Assembly (NCBI GenBank): GCA_944472155.2
Contig: OX235272.1
Coordinates: 7,982,354-8,046,353 of the forward strand
Length of the DNA stretch: 64,000 nt
Direction: 5' to 3'
Origin: Trichobilharzia szidati
Taxonomy: Eukaryota > Platyhelminthes > Trematoda > Strigeidida > Schistosomatidae
The number at the start of each line of letters is the position of its first letter. Within the stretch, counting starts at the first letter, position 1. A program made the position numbers and the translations under genes. Of this stretch, positions 50,955-63,450 are shown in pieces. The notes beneath the pieces were generated by a model. The model did not search any database. It saw only the letters and a program-made list of their open reading frames with translations, and was not told the DNA's origin.

Positions 50955-51640
50955 TCAAGTATTGGTTTTTCATGGATTTGACTGATTGGTGATGGGATTT
51001 CGCCATGAGCTGACACTGGTTAGAGAACCATTAGAAAAACTTGGAGTACTGGATAGTACTGTTTCACCTTAGTCTGGAACTCTTCAGCAGTACTCATTCA
51101 CTGGGGTTTGAACCAAGGATCTTCTGGTTACAAAACCATCTCGTAGACTAATTAAGCCATTGGGACCCGATCGAATGGCCAGCCCATGAATTCCAGCTTC
51201 TGCCGATTCACGGTATAGCACGACCACTAGCCAATGTCATCTGCAGCCAATATCTAGATTTTAGATTTTTGATTACAGCTTAATTCCACACCGTATTATT
51301 TTTTGGTACAGGTATGAAATTTTCAGCATGTGATATCGGTAGCCCAAATGTTGCAGGCCGACGATAGATATCAGGTGTGCGTCGGCAGGGGATCGAACCC
51401 AGGACCATGTGCATGGTCGGCGAGAGTCCTAACCACTGTGCTACCGACCACTACTCTATCCTCACACCCGATCTTCTGCACTTTACTGGTCACGATTTCC
51501 CACTAGAATTCAAGTAACTACCTACCTGAATAGAGCCAGTCACTAGTGGGCATCTCACTGATATTCAAGTATTCATGTACTCCAAGGTTTTCCAAAGTTT
51601 TTTCTAACCAATGTCAGCTCATGATGAGATCCTGTAACAA
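50955..51640 (-). mobile_element. Sm-alpha-like repeat split by SINE family 2
   Basis: A long reversed unit runs from about 50960 to 51570, with a hammerhead-like part near 51040-51090 and a tRNA-like head near 51105-51150. SINE family 2 (minus strand) interrupts it at about 51265-51450. A short sense family end follows at 51585-51640. The unit shows that the family has a body upstream of the tRNA-like part. Confidence 0.75.
51265..51450 (-). mobile_element. SINE family 2
   Basis: A full reversed copy, tail gattacagcttaattccaca on the left, tRNA-like head with gatcgaacccaggaccatg on the right. Confidence 0.8.
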
Positions 51641-51779
51641 ATAATGATAATTGTATATTCTATCATGTAATTTATTCTGGTTTTAATAAATAAAGGGAGA
51701 ATGTATTTACAGGATAATAATATGAACTCGTTCAATTTCGTGGATTCTCTTCAACTGCCTACATCCTTAATAAATTAGA

Positions 51780-52570
51780 CATGAATGAAGCCGGAATTAG
51801 AGAGGACCACCTATAATTGTAGGTATTTTGGAGACAAATTTGTGTTTTGCAAAAAAATGGATCACGTATCCACGATGTTCGAAAACCTTAATGTGGCTCA
51901 CCCTCACATAAGATTTACAATGGACCGCGGACGTCACAATTAGTTCCACTTCCTAGCTTTCAAGAAGAAATGATGGGACAATTGAAAAATACTTCTACAT
52001 GAAAGAAACTGGAACTGGCCAATACTTGAATTATCACAGTTTCTGCCCGATTGGCTACCAACGCAGCCTGGTGGAAATGCTCTTCAGCAAAGGTATGGTG
52101 CTGTGTTGAAAAGATAATATCGAAGAAGAACTCGCAGCCATAGAAAATGGATACCCCCAGAAGTGCATATCAAAATATGGGAAGGAAAAATCACCCAGAT
52201 CGAAACCCGAAATAGTTGAAACGAAACCAGTTTTTATCTGTCCAGCGTACAAAGGTGAAATTGTATGCACAAGGACGGAAGACAGAATTAAAGCTGCATT
52301 GAAAAGAATATTTCTCGCCACTAGACTCCTTCCTTGTTTACAACACAGTATTCTCGTTAACCCAGTCAAAAGTAGATAAGTATCCTGCTTCTCATGTCAA
52401 CTCATCTCCAACTGAATTTACCAGTTCACGAGCACATGCGACAGCAAATACATAGGAATGACTGAGAGGAAAGCGTCTACTAGATTCTCCGAGCGAATCC
52501 TTAGAGTCTCCGTTTTCAAGTCAGTGAAGTGTTCTCAAGCTCAATCGTCAGATACCTAATTGACACACGA
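51780..52570 (+). mobile_element. Penelope-like element, heavily decayed
   Basis: Fragments in changing frames read LNVAHPHIRFTMDR (about 51885-51930), TGTGQYLNYHSF-like (about 52005-52045), IENGYPQKCISKYGKE (about 52138-52188) and CDSKYIGMTERKASTRFSER (about 52437-52496). These are the RT end and GIY-YIG endonuclease in order. Confidence 0.7.
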
Positions 52571-52950
52571 CACACATACGGTGGAAATTAGTCAGTCAGG
52601 CTTTCAAAATAACCAATACACAAAGAAAAGTATAATTACTCCGGTTCGTAGAAGCCATTACCATCAAAAGACTTTGACCCAACCTATGTATATAGAAAGT
52701 GACTGTCACTTATCTCTCACTACCCTACCTGGTAGCCATAATTGTTTTGTTCCTGTGCTTTTGTGTTTTGTCCTGTTCTGTTGCATAACATTTCACTCAA
52801 TCTTGATTTTAATTTTCACTCACTGAGCTGAACTCACTGTTAAGGTTCCAAATCTACTAAATTAAATTATTTTATCTATTTTATAATTTTACTTCACAAT
52901 TCATTCCCCACCCACCCTCCTGAGCTCTTCGTCATAATGTGTGTAAATTG
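52571..52950. other. Unassigned sequence
   Basis: T-rich and unrecognised; it could be non-coding Penelope tail. Confidence 0.35.
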
Positions 52951-52959
52951 ATATAAGTA

Positions 52960-53970
52960 TAAAACTTGGGCAATGTGGTGATTTTATTTTGATAAATCAC
53001 ACAGTGGAGTGTTATACAGTAATATTAACTGATGACCATGTTTCGAGCACAAATTATTGCTACTCGTAATCATATCAAGGTACTCACTCACACAACTTTT
53101 TACTTCATTTATATACATGAGTGAAATTGATGATTAGGCATTTGAACAAAATCAATATGAGATCATGTACATTCAGAAATAATAACATGAGTGTTTTCAA
53201 ACAAATACAATCAAATGGGAAATAAGATGCTTTTTACAGTAAAAATAAATAAATAACTTGTTAGGATGTTATAATGTATGTGAGCTGAAATAAAATTTTG
53301 AGATTACTTATTATCCTCTTCTGATTTGACTGACTGGTGGTAATAATATCTTCTATATTTCTGGTATTTGCATTAAGCCATTTGTGTTGCATGTGCTGAG
53401 CTCAGCAACTGCACTGCATGCATTAACACAAAAGCACACAATAGGATGGGAGAGGGTTAAGATTCTAAGAAGCAATATAGGTAGGTGGAGAGAGAGATTG
53501 ATTACTGAATCATGGCTGGTTCATCGAATAATCTACACCCAACACATGCAACAGAAATGACTCAATACAAATACCAGAAATATGGAAGATATTATTACCG
53601 CCAGTCAGTCAAATCAGAAGAGGATAATAAATAATTTCAAAATTCTTTTTCAATTCACGTACATCACAACATTCCAACAAGTTACTTATGATGACTATAA
53701 AAACACTCGCCGTATTTCCCTCCTGACTGTATTTGATTGACAACACTAATATCATCATTTCTGTTGGTACATTATCCCATATTGATTTTTATTCCAATAT
53801 CTAATCGATTCCACTCATGTATATAAATGAAGGGAAAACGTTGTGTGAGTGAGTGACTTGATATGATTATGAGCAATAATTTGTGTTCAAAACGTGGTCA
53901 TCAGTTAATATCACTGTATAACAACACTGTGTGATTTATAAAAGTAAAATCTTATCCATAATGAAGTGTA
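52960..53970. repeat. Penelope-like inverted arms around an endonuclease remnant
   Basis: Left (about 52985-53400) and right (about 53560-53965) arms are inverted, diverged copies, e.g. gataaatcacacagtg (53001) against cactgtgtgatttata (53925). Between them at 53400-53600, sense sequence matches the coding end seen at 32190-32390 ([21 protein letters not shown]). Confidence 0.75.
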
Positions 53971-54184
53971 TAAATTCACTCTGGTGTTGTTCGATCTTGC
54001 ATTTTGTCTCTAGTTCATCCTTGTTTCCAGGCGAAATCCGAATTCCGCCTCCGTTGTCTAATTACTAATATTAATACTTACTCTTTTAACGCACTAAATA
54101 ATTGTCTACTTACATCATCTTTGAAATTGTGTTGCTTATACTTTCTTTCTATCTATAACACTTGAAATCATTGTAAATTGAAAA

Positions 54185-55740
54185 AAAGTAGGTTCAGACG
54201 CTATTTTGAAATGTACAATGAATGTCCACTTTTTATTTAATAAGGAACTGTATAGACAAATCGACGGTGTGGCAATGGGGTCGCCACTAGGACCCATTCT
54301 AGCCGACATTTTCCTGGCGAAACTAGAAAATGGGCCTTTGAAAGATGTTATTAATGAACTCGAATTTTATTGTCGATACATGGATGATACTTTTTTATTA
54401 TGAAGAGCGAAAAGGAGGCAAAGGACATCCGGGATAAATTTAATGAGGTACATCCTGCAATAAATTTTACTATTGAGAAAGAAAAAGACGCTAGTATTTC
54501 ATTTCTAGACGTCCTTATGACCAGAAAAGAGGATGGCACAATAAGAAGAAGTGTTTATAGAAAACCTACATCAACGGGCCAGTACACACATTTTCTCAGC
54601 TTTGTGTCCTTGAAATACAAACGCAATCTAATAAAGTGCTTGGTCCACAGAGCAAGAGAGATTCCCTCGGATGAATGTCTTGACGAGGAGCTTAATAATA
54701 TTAAACGGTTGCTAAGTGAGAATGGTTATCCCGAAAAGTTTATTGATAAGAATATGAATCTAAGACCAAAACAGTCCAAGTTACCAACAGTTCCACAGAA
54801 AGCCTTGTTCTTACAGATGCAGTTCCTAGGAGACAACACAAGTGAGATACTAACACATCGCCTCAGAAATGCGGTAAAAAGAGCATTCCCTGCTACTCAA
54901 TTACGCTGTATCTTCAAAACCACTCCTCTTCTGCGTTCGGGAATAAAAGACAAACTGCCTAATTTCGCCTCTCCCATGTGTATATACCAATTTAACTGCT
55001 CCTGTGGAGCCAGTTACATAGGCCGTACAATTAGGCGTGTTTCTCGTCGAATTTCCGAACATCATCCTGCCTGGTTAAGCAAAGGTCAAACAAAATCTAT
55101 TCGCAGCGCTATTCTGGCACATCTTGTGGAGACAGAACACAAGATTGACGTTAATCATGCCTTCAGGGTCATTTAGCGCATACCTACGAATGTCAATTTT
55201 GCTTTAAGAGTTCGACTACTAAATATTGCTGAGGCTGTGGGGATTCATATTAATAAGCCTAATTTATGCATCTAAAAGAAGTTAGTTCAGACATTATCCT
55301 TACCTTGGCCATCAACGTTTGAATAATCCGGAATTTTTGTGGAATTTCCCTAATTTTAGTTGATATTCTATTCGCTATTATTGTCATTATTATTATTATT
55401 ATTATTATAATTTAAGCATCTTTAATGAACTGTAATTCCATTGTGATCTTAACAAATCGATATTATTTAAAAAACACTAATATTGTTATTGACTGCTAAT
55501 TTAGAATGTTCTATGTATATAAACATATATATAATATTAGAGCCAGAAGAGGAATTTATCGACAAGGATATTCTTTGCTCGATTATTTTGTGTTTTATAG
55601 ATGTCTGAATGAATATTTTTGCAATATAATAGTTGATTTATATTTAGGATGTACGACGCATTTGAAAAGAGTCGACAAAAATAAAATGACCTCGTATCAT
55701 CCTGCAAATATGTTCCTTCAATTATGTATCACGTGATCAT
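54185..55740 (+). mobile_element. Penelope-like element with RT and GIY-YIG domains, one frameshift
   Basis: The first frame (54206-54403) reads ELYRQIDGVAMGSPLGPILA and FYCRYMDDTFLL, the RT core with its catalytic DD. A slip at a T-run (about 54390) moves to a second frame (54400-55176): HPAINFTIEKEKDASISFLD, YRKPTSTGQYTHFLSF, then CIYQFNCSCGASYIGRT and HLVETEHKIDVNHAF. TAG at 55174-55176 and TAA near 55273 interrupt the final part (AEAVGIHINKPNLCI). About 400 bp of family tail follow to 55740. The N-terminal RT is absent. Of the Penelope copies here this one is the best preserved. Confidence 0.88.
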
Positions 55741-56180
55741 TTTATCATAATTTTAAAAGTCTTAGGTCATTCATTTATTGATTTTCTCTTTCTTATATAA
55801 GAATTTTCATTCATGAACTTTTAGTTGTGTGTCTGTGTGTGTTAGTGACTATGTTATGTATGCTTTAACATGTTTTCGCGTTAATTCCTCCTGTAAAACT
55901 CTAGAAAATTTCTAAAAATAGCTTGAGAGTGAACTTTATCATGAATTGATGACATCGTTTAGAGTTATATTTAGAAATCTTAGAGTATGCTCGAGAATTG
56001 GGTTGGTCTAATTGGTCTAATTTCTTCCTTCAACAAGCATATTGGTGGATTTGATTTAGATTTTGCCCTCCCATCAATTGATTGGACTGAAGTACTCGGT
56101 TTCAGGTTGACCTGTCGGCTCCTTGTGCGGATACTTTGAGGATGTCTAGTCATGTAACTTGAAGTTAATTGGTGGGAACA
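55741..56180. other. Unassigned sequence
   Basis: AT-rich and unrecognised. Confidence 0.35.
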
Positions 56181-56184
56181 ATGA

Positions 56185-56350
56185 CAATGGGCATTTCGTC
56201 CTATTTGCGACTCGTCAACTGGCATTTGAAGATGTGGACACCATGTTTGAGCCTCGGTGGGAACACTATCATTTAATGGGGAATGCAGGCACATATGCTA
56301 GCTGACGAGTCCCAGTTAGGACGAAATGCGCATTGTCCTTGATTCCAACT
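56185..56350. ncRNA. Two hammerhead-ribozyme-like cores in opposite orientation
   Basis: The plus copy has CTGACGA at 56302-56308, stem II gtcc/ggac with a 6-base loop (56309-56322) and GAAA at 56323-56326, which is the full conserved core order. The minus copy (about 56190-56225) has TTGACGA, a weaker stem II and GAAA. Both share the following word gaaatgc with cattgtc. Stems I and III are weak or imperfect in my hand folding, so activity is uncertain. Sm-alpha and Penelope-like elements of schistosomes are known to carry type I hammerheads. Confidence 0.5.
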
Positions 56351-56610
56351 GACATATTGAGAGATGTTATTGTGCATGTTTAAACAATATCCTACTAGTA
56401 TATGGCATATGTACTTGGCTCCACAGGTATAAGTGAATTAATAATGTGAACATGGATGCTGCCGACAGTAAAACATTTTATTTGAGGTTGTTTGAAGTAG
56501 GTGAGATGTAGAGGCACAACGAAGACTGTTTTTCTCAGTGCTCTCGATATGCAGCTTCGAAGAATTTTCGGTGTTGTGTCAGCTTTGAATTTCAGGTTTA
56601 CAACTAACTT
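56351..56610. other. Unassigned sequence
   Basis: No family recognised. Confidence 0.3.
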
Positions 56611-56614
56611 GTCA

Positions 56615-57475
56615 CTAACTGACTGACTGGTTTCAACATAAAAAGTTGCACAGATGTGCAGAAGTTCACCTTGCCACTCTCCATGTACCACAAAACACAA
56701 GAGAAGAGAATGAAGACAGATTCAAAGGAGAAATACTAAACAGCAGTGTGAGTGAGGGAAAAATAATAGTAATATGGAAGAACAATAGATTTTCATTCGA
56801 TTTGACAAATCGAAAAGAATGAATGCATCTGCGCCAGCCATTGCAAACGACTTTCAGCCATATCACCAACTGTCCCCAGCCTTCATTAGTTCTTAATATC
56901 CCAAGGATTCCAACCAGCCATGCAGTCTGCACCTCCTTACGTGGCTGGCTGGCTGGCTCAAACTAACTCTCATGGATTTCATTGACTGATGAGGCCGCGT
57001 TTTGGTTTGACCACTACTAGATATCTCTTTCCTAACCTGAATCATCCTATGTCAGCTTACATTCTACATCGAGAAAGACGACCGATGGCTAGGCATGCAT
57101 GTATAACACATATCCTAACCATCTTAATGAATGCAGCTGCTTCACAACCTCGTCGAGTGATTTCCCCTCCCACCTATCTAGCAGTCAACTGAAGTCCAAC
57201 CTCAATATTACTCACCCTATTATATCACCTAACACGGGAGATAGAAAGTAGACACCTATGATCAATGACAGCTAGCCAGGTGTTTCATGTCTTCTACTTT
57301 CAGTGGCCGTGTCTCATTCACAGCCAGCCATAAAGGAGGACAGAGCGAACTGCTGATGTGTGGTACACACGTCCTTTGATGGATAGCCAGCCGGATATGA
57401 CGTGTACTAAGCCAGAGATTGCGTAAGTTGACAAGCATACGCCAAACAAGCCTTTTGTATCCGTGCTTGTTCTTT
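56615..57475 (-). mobile_element. SR2-like C LINE, decayed
   Basis: Reversed 3' end (ggtttcaacataaaaagttg near 56628, gcagaagttcaccttgccac) followed by the C-terminal region up to about 57475 ([19 protein letters not shown] reads near 57370). A separate sense SR2-like 3' piece may lie at about 57520-57780. Confidence 0.7.
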
Positions 57476-57829
57476 GATATTTCTGCCATTCACGGATTAT
57501 CAATCTTATCATAGAGCCAATAACATAGTGCAGTGTAGACTATGTGGCTTGGGTCCTTCAGACGTTAAGAAACAATGACTTAGGGTTGTGGGCGATATGA
57601 ACTAAAAATTTTTTTCTGTAACGCAGATGCATCCAATCTGTGATCACCCGAATCCATCAATTTATTCTTCTGCTGTAAATTTCCATCTTTTATCGTCATT
57701 TTGCATTTCCTTTTATATGTGCTATAATGAAGTGTGCTATTGTTGTTCTGTTGCACTTTTGCTCAGAGTCTCACATTCACAATATTCACTTCAGTGCTGT
57801 TCTGTCCTGTTCCATTTTGTTCTCATTTT

Positions 57830-59050
57830 CAATGGTTCCATAATTGAAATCAGTTGGTGACAAAATGTTATGTGACGAAAAATTAGTTTTTGAAAACAAT
57901 TATTGATTATCGATTCAATTAACTCAAAGTCGCATGACTTTGCTTGAAATAAACACGCACACGAAAAGACGAGAAGGAAGGAACCATTTCTTTTTGCAGA
58001 GTATAAACTCAAGTTGTTGTGGTTGCGTGTTTATAACTGACATGTGTGAAGCTAGTTAACGAATTAGCGTTCTGGGTGAGACACAAGTCTTCAACCCTAT
58101 ATCTCTACTTCACCAAGTTCTCTGAAATTCTTATTGGTTAGATCCACGACTGGGGATTAGCTTTGATCTCCAGCAAAGACGATCTTCTGAATGTCATCCT
58201 CCGATCTACGCCAAACTCATCGTTTCCTGTTCTGCTTCCGTTCTATGGCCTGACGGGTATGTCTCCACTGTGTGCGTCCAATCCATTTATCTCCTGTATA
58301 TTTTTGAGGCAACAGGATTGTCCGGTTGGTTTCGTTCCCAGACTTCCTTGTTGCTTATGTTTTCTGATCAACTGGCTATCTGATCTCCAGTATGGGACGT
58401 AAACAGCTTTTGGGATACGCCTGCAGAATTCGGTTGGAAATACTCTTGGTGACGTGCGTATGAAGTTACTTGACCATATAGAAACTCTGACTGACTACAA
58501 AGTAGTTTGGGAAATCCAAAATTTGCTGCTTATATTTCTGAACGCAGTAGATTTCTATATTGATTTGAGAGCAGCGGACTGACTTTAACATCTTCAACTG
58601 TGTCGCCTGTAGGTAAAACGATGCTGACTAGATGTGCCTTCCTTCAGAATTCTCCCACGGATGGTGAGGGGTGCTTTTTTTATTCGGCAGTTGGGTATCT
58701 TCATGATCCTCTGTCTTTTCCATTTACACTTGAAGTCCTTCCTATCTTCGTTGCTTCTTCTGACAACTTTAATACATCACATTACTATAGGAGCACAAAA
58801 GCTTGAAAAAATCTAGATTAGTTGACGATGATAAGATAAGGAACATGGAGAACAGTTCAGTTATAGCACTCACTAAATGCAATTACACACAATCACACAG
58901 CAGGATGAGAAGAGATGATGGCTTTAAAATCTAATGTAGCAGGATGACGGAAGTGGTTGATAACAGAAGCTTTGTCTATCGAATCAAATGATTCAACACC
59001 TGTCCATCCTGACATCAGGAAAATTCCACTATATAAGTGTTCGTTTCCAG
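57830..59050 (-). mobile_element. Reversed copy of the Penelope/RTE-2 composite seen at 28.9-30.5 kb
   Basis: Read in reverse, it has a Penelope C-terminal end (59040-58850), RTE-2 3' sequence (about 58830-58110) and a Penelope arm (about 58060-57830), in the same order and with the same junctions as 29040-30430. Shared words include aacaggaaacgatgag, gatcggaggatgacattcag and gagttaattgaatcgataat. It lacks the SINE family 2 insertion and has lost most of the AAT tail. Confidence 0.8.
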
Positions 59051-59059
59051 GAATTTGAT

Positions 59060-59325
59060 TGATTAGTTTTAGGATTTCATCGTGAACTGACAAAGGTCAA
59101 GGAGTACTGAACATCTGTTTCGTTTTGCTTTGGGACTCTTCCTTAGTACGCACACACTGAGGTTCGAACTCAGGACCTTCCGGTTACAAGGCGAGCTCGT
59201 AGAACAATGTCAGTACTTGATGAAATTCTGAAACCATTCAAATCTCTACAAACCAACACTTAAATATCAATGTGATACTCACTAGTGACTGGCTCTATTC
59301 AGGTAGGTAGTTATCTGGGTTCTCC
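59060..59325. mobile_element. Sm-alpha-like fragments
   Basis: A reversed head and hammerhead-like part (59065-59205) is followed by a sense family end (caaaccaacacttaaatatc near 59249). Confidence 0.6.
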
Positions 59326-59331
59326 AGCTTT

Positions 59332-60365
59332 TTGATGCATATAAACTCACTAGTGAAGGGGATAAAATTTTCACTTGAATCGGTAAATGAACAAGGAGAA
59401 TTAGCTGTGATGTTAGATTGCAAAATAAAACGAACAGAAGAAGGTAAACTGCGCACTAGCGTTTATAAAAAGCCAACTCATTCTAATAGATATTTGAACC
59501 TCTTTAATTCATCTCATCCATTGTCTGTAGATACTGGCTTAGTTAAGTATCTAACAAATCGAGGAATAGCTCTAAGTAGCACAAAACAAGACCTAAATGG
59601 TGAAATAAAACAGATAGATGAAGCGTTGGTGTCAAATAACTATCCTATAAAATTCATCAGAAAGATCAGAAGAGGTCAAAGGAAAATAAAAATAATGGTG
59701 AAACTGATAATAATAACATAAATAAGAGAGAATATAAGGCATCTACTGCTATACCATATAAGGAGGGGACATATGAGACCCTCCTAACGTAGGGTTCTCA
59801 ACAAAGCAGGAATTAGAGTGTCATTCAAACCTAAAAACTCATTCAGGTAGGAGGATCTATGTAGGTTAAAGGACCCGGTGGATCCAATTAAACAAAATAA
59901 TATAATTTACAAAATATCTTGCAATAACTGTGAGTTAGGTTAACTGCATAGGTCAAACTAGTAGATCAGGTGTAGTAAGATTATCAGGACACTTTCAGAA
60001 TTTAGCTAAGGTTAGAATGATTAATAAGTAAGATAAGATAAGTAATTTAGAGAAAAACTCAGAGATTGCACTACATGCATTAACACAAATAGGGTCGTGG
60101 GAGAGAGTTAAAATTCTAAAAAGTAATATAGGTAGGTAGAGGGGGATAGAGATTGATTACTGAACCTTGTCTGGTTCATCAAGTCTACACCCAACACATG
60201 CAACAGAAATGACTCAACGCAAATACCAGAGATATGGAAGATATTACCACCAATCAAATCAAAGGATAAGAAATAATGGAATTATGTAGCCGAAGATGAG
60301 AAGTTATATGATCACCTTGACATGATATTGAGTATTAAATTGTGCTCGAAAAGTCGTCAATAAAT
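59332..60365 (+). mobile_element. Penelope-like element, RT end and endonuclease
   Basis: The frame open from 59332 to 59721 reads TSVYKKPTHSNRYLNLFNSS, LVKYLTNRGIALSSTK and [15 protein letters not shown]. It continues in broken frames with IIYKISCNNCE (about 59907-59935), the start of the endonuclease, and [13 protein letters not shown] (about 60098-60135). It belongs to the same subfamily as 31560-32640. Confidence 0.8.
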
Positions 60366-60689
60366 GACAGCGGATCACTGCGCGTTTTTATCCAAAAAAT
60401 TCACTTTATGATACAATTCTACAATCTCTGTTACTATTTTTCAAAAAGATGTAAGAAGCGGCTAAAATGCGAATCGATATTTTAAGCCATTGGCTTCTAT
60501 GGCATGAGATTTTGTTTTTCGATTTTCGATTTATGTTACGATGTGCGAATGATTAACTGACTGGACATTATTCTACCCCATATAACTACCAATCACTGAG
60601 GCAAGTGAGGAGAAGATTTACACTTCACCAGCGAGTTATGTCTAACCTTACACACATACTCGACGGCCTACAGGCTAAAATCAACACGT
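60366..60689. other. Unassigned sequence
   Basis: No family recognised. Confidence 0.3.
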
Positions 60690-61415
60690 GGAAAGAAAAA
60701 ACAGCCAGCGAAGATAGGTCTTTGTCTAAACAAAGAGGAGATGGAGGTAACGAAGATACTTAACCACCACCAACAACAACAACACCAAGCACCATTTACC
60801 ATCAAAGGGAGAAGTTTGAGGGGAGTCAACTCTTTCACCTGTATGGCCGAGGCAGCATCGTTTCAACTACACGTAACAGTGTGGATGAAGATATCAAAGT
60901 CAGGCAGGATCTGAAAAGCAAGCTAGACTTTTAGTAATCTGAAATCAGTGTGGAAATTAGCTGTACGAAGCACAAAGAAGTGGATTCGGATTACCAAAGC
61001 CAATATTAAGTCAGTGATTCTATATGCTTCAGAGACTTTGCGTGTGTGCTTCACCAAAAACATTTCCAACAAGCTTTAGACTTTTGTCGACAACTGCATT
61101 CGTTAGCACGATGCTGCAGACCCAATGGTCAGCTAGAAAAGAAAACGTAACAAGGAACTCTAGCAGAAATATGCCAAAGAAAATAGTGGTGAATTAGAAT
61201 ACACACTTAGCGGATCACTAAATTAAACTGCACTCAAGAATCTCAATTGCGAGCGGAATGGAAGAGGAACATTTGGTCTTTGGATCGAAAGCTGACATGT
61301 AGGAGATCGTATAGTGAGAAGGCGAAGACTTTTGGGCAATAGTGGTGGCAAATAAAAATCACTGCAGAAAACAGAATGAATTAGAGATGTACCTTTGAAA
61401 CCCTATTTTGGTGGC
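60690..61415 (+). mobile_element. RTE-2 C-terminal region, decayed
   Basis: Broken frames show the conserved end of RTE RT proteins: an SVLLYASETL-like stretch (about 61010-61045), ISNKL and CRQLHSLARC near 61055-61110, and the family end ggaagaggaac to gaaaccctattttgg near 61258-61412. No AAT tail is left. Confidence 0.65.
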
Positions 61416-61534
61416 TAGATGAATCAGTATTTAATTGAGGTGCCTATTTCGTTCTCTACTGTTGTACCTATGTATTAATCCATTTGGCCACATTAAAATG
61501 GTAATGTTTTTGAAAAATATGCCTTCCCAATGGC

Positions 61535-61725
61535 TGAATAGCCAACAAGTTCACCTTGAAACCTCTAAAGTCCTGGGTTCGATCCGTGGTGGCATTATAA
61601 ATGCATACTGATGAAGAGTCTCAAATAAGGATGAAATATCTGTCTAACTGAAATCTCCTGGTTTTCAATGGTTCTCTAACTGAAGCAAGTTTCAGATCAA
61701 TCCTAAAATCAATGGAATGCCTGCA
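61535..61725 (+). mobile_element. Sm-alpha-like hammerhead SINE
   Basis: tRNA-like head with B box gggttcgatcc (61574) and a hammerhead-like part starting ctgatgaagagtctcaaata (61606), with ATGAAA in place of ACGAAA. The ending is diverged. Confidence 0.65.
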
Positions 61726-62200
61726 TCCAAGCTTGAAATGTTTATTTGTAACTCAGAATCAGTGAGCAATAAATTTTAGGCGATTACGAACCTCATAAAA
61801 TATTGATCGACTCATCATTAGCAGAAAGAATTTGTCTGTTACAACTCGTCAGTATCGTCGCAATTGGCAAAAATAAATATTATGCAATAATTTTTTTATT
61901 TCCTCTGTAAATTAAAAGTAATATCTAGATAGCAGAAATATGGACTCAAATTTATTGATGATAAGAATTCTATTGGTTGCCTGGTGACCTTTAGTGTTGA
62001 CCTTGACCAGTGATAATTTGTTGTTCTATGTTCAATGTATGTATATGTTTTAGTTATCCGGGTCAATTTTTTTTGGTATATATGTAAATGTTACTGTTCA
62101 TACTAATGAAACTATATAGAATGTATCGACTAATGAATAGGTGTTCTGTATTCTGATATCATTTCTTTCTGAACTTGTATATGCACAAAATACAATTTTC
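61726..62200. other. Unassigned sequence
   Basis: AT-rich and unrecognised. Confidence 0.35.
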
Positions 62201-62201
62201 T

Positions 62202-62453
62202 ATGAGTTGCTATGAGTCGGTGGTATAGCGGTTAGGACGCTCACCGACCATGCACATGGTCCGCGGTTCGATCCCCGGCCGACGCACTCCTTTACCTCGC
62301 TAAGCCAGAAATAATGCTGGTGAAGAGGAAAGGTTGGGCATGAGGCTAGCAACCCCATCCTGTAAAATAAACACTGCTACAGAAACTCCAAGCCACTAAC
62401 TTGAAGCCCTATGTTCCACTGGGGAACGTGAAGGAAAAAAAAATGAGTTGCTA
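62202..62453 (+). mobile_element. SINE family 1, full length with TSDs
   Basis: Direct repeats atgagttgcta at 62202-62212 and 62443-62453 flank the copy. The head reads cggtggtatagcggttagga (A box) and gcggttcgatccccgg (B box at about 62264). The 3' end reads gaagccctatgttccactgg, then ggaacgtgaagg and an A-run. It is the most complete copy and the best model of the family. Confidence 0.9.
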
Positions 62454-62559
62454 CAACAATTGGTTTAAGTATTAATCAGTGTGATCAATAAGTTACCGAG
62501 CAACAGCCCAGTCCACCTCTTACAGAAACTAAATTTTCAAGTATTTGTGTTTTGTAGGG

Positions 62560-62895
62560 ATTTTGTTTGATTGGTTGGAAGATTTCATCATGAGCTGACA
62601 TCAGTTGGAGAACCTATGGAAAACCATCAGAGAATACTGGACAGCTGTTTTGTCTGCCTAGTTTGAGACTCCTAATCAGTATACACTCACTGACAGGGTT
62701 TGAGCCAAAGACCTTCTGGTTACAAGGCAAGCTATCTCGTAAACCGTTCAGCCACTGGGACCCAGTCCAATGGCCGCTGGCCCATGAATTCTAACTCCTG
62801 CCAATTTACGATATAGCGTGACCACTTCGCAATACTTTCTGAGAGGAGTAACTGTCCTCACCTTCGACCTGTTGGGCCCTACTGGTCATGATTAA
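62560..62895 (-). mobile_element. Sm-alpha-like hammerhead SINE
   Basis: A reversed copy: ending catgagctgacatcagttgg (62591), hammerhead-like part about 62635-62680, tRNA-like head about 62700-62755 and upstream body to 62895. Confidence 0.7.
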
Positions 62896-62924
62896 ATTTC
62901 CAAATAGTTGTTTTGTTTATTAAA

Positions 62925-63450
62925 TATATCAGACAGTGAGTGAAACAGTATTATTTGCTGGATAACGAGGTTTTGAACACAATTCACTGTTGTTCGTAAT
63001 CATATCACCAATTATAATCACACGACTTAGAAACTTTCGTTTCTATATTTGTTTTTATTCTTTCCTATTTATCGTAGGGGTCGTATCATTTTCCGGATGT
63101 CCGGATGGACAGGTGTTGAATCATTCCTATTACACGTATTCTGTCTCAGTGAATTCGATAAATAAAGCTTCCGTTATCAACCTCTTCCTCCATCCTGTTT
63201 CATTAGATTTGAAAAGCCATCATCTCTTCTCAACCTGCTGTGTGATTAAGTGTAATTGCGTGTAGTGAGTGCTCTAGCTGAACTATTCCCCAGATTTCTT
63301 ATCTTATTTGGGTAACTGAGCTAGATGTTGCTAGCTTTATCCAATACCCTGCCTGCAATGACTATCAAGTCAAATATGTAGGTCTGATTAGTAGAGCATA
63401 GTCAGTTTGACTAGCGGAGCACAAAAACCTAGCTTCATCATCACTTCTCC
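62925..63450. mobile_element. Penelope-like arm joined to a sense coding remnant
   Basis: The left part (62925-63300) is the reversed Penelope arm and protein end also present at 28853-29245. At about 63335 a sense remnant of the endonuclease begins (YPACNDYQVKYVG, LAEHKNLASS). The two parts face each other, again an inverted arrangement. Confidence 0.65.

Noticed and set aside
62230..62290. A true tRNA gene at the SINE head
   Set aside because: A and B boxes are present, but I could not form a full cloverleaf with a normal anticodon arm, and the same head recurs in repeat copies with TSDs.
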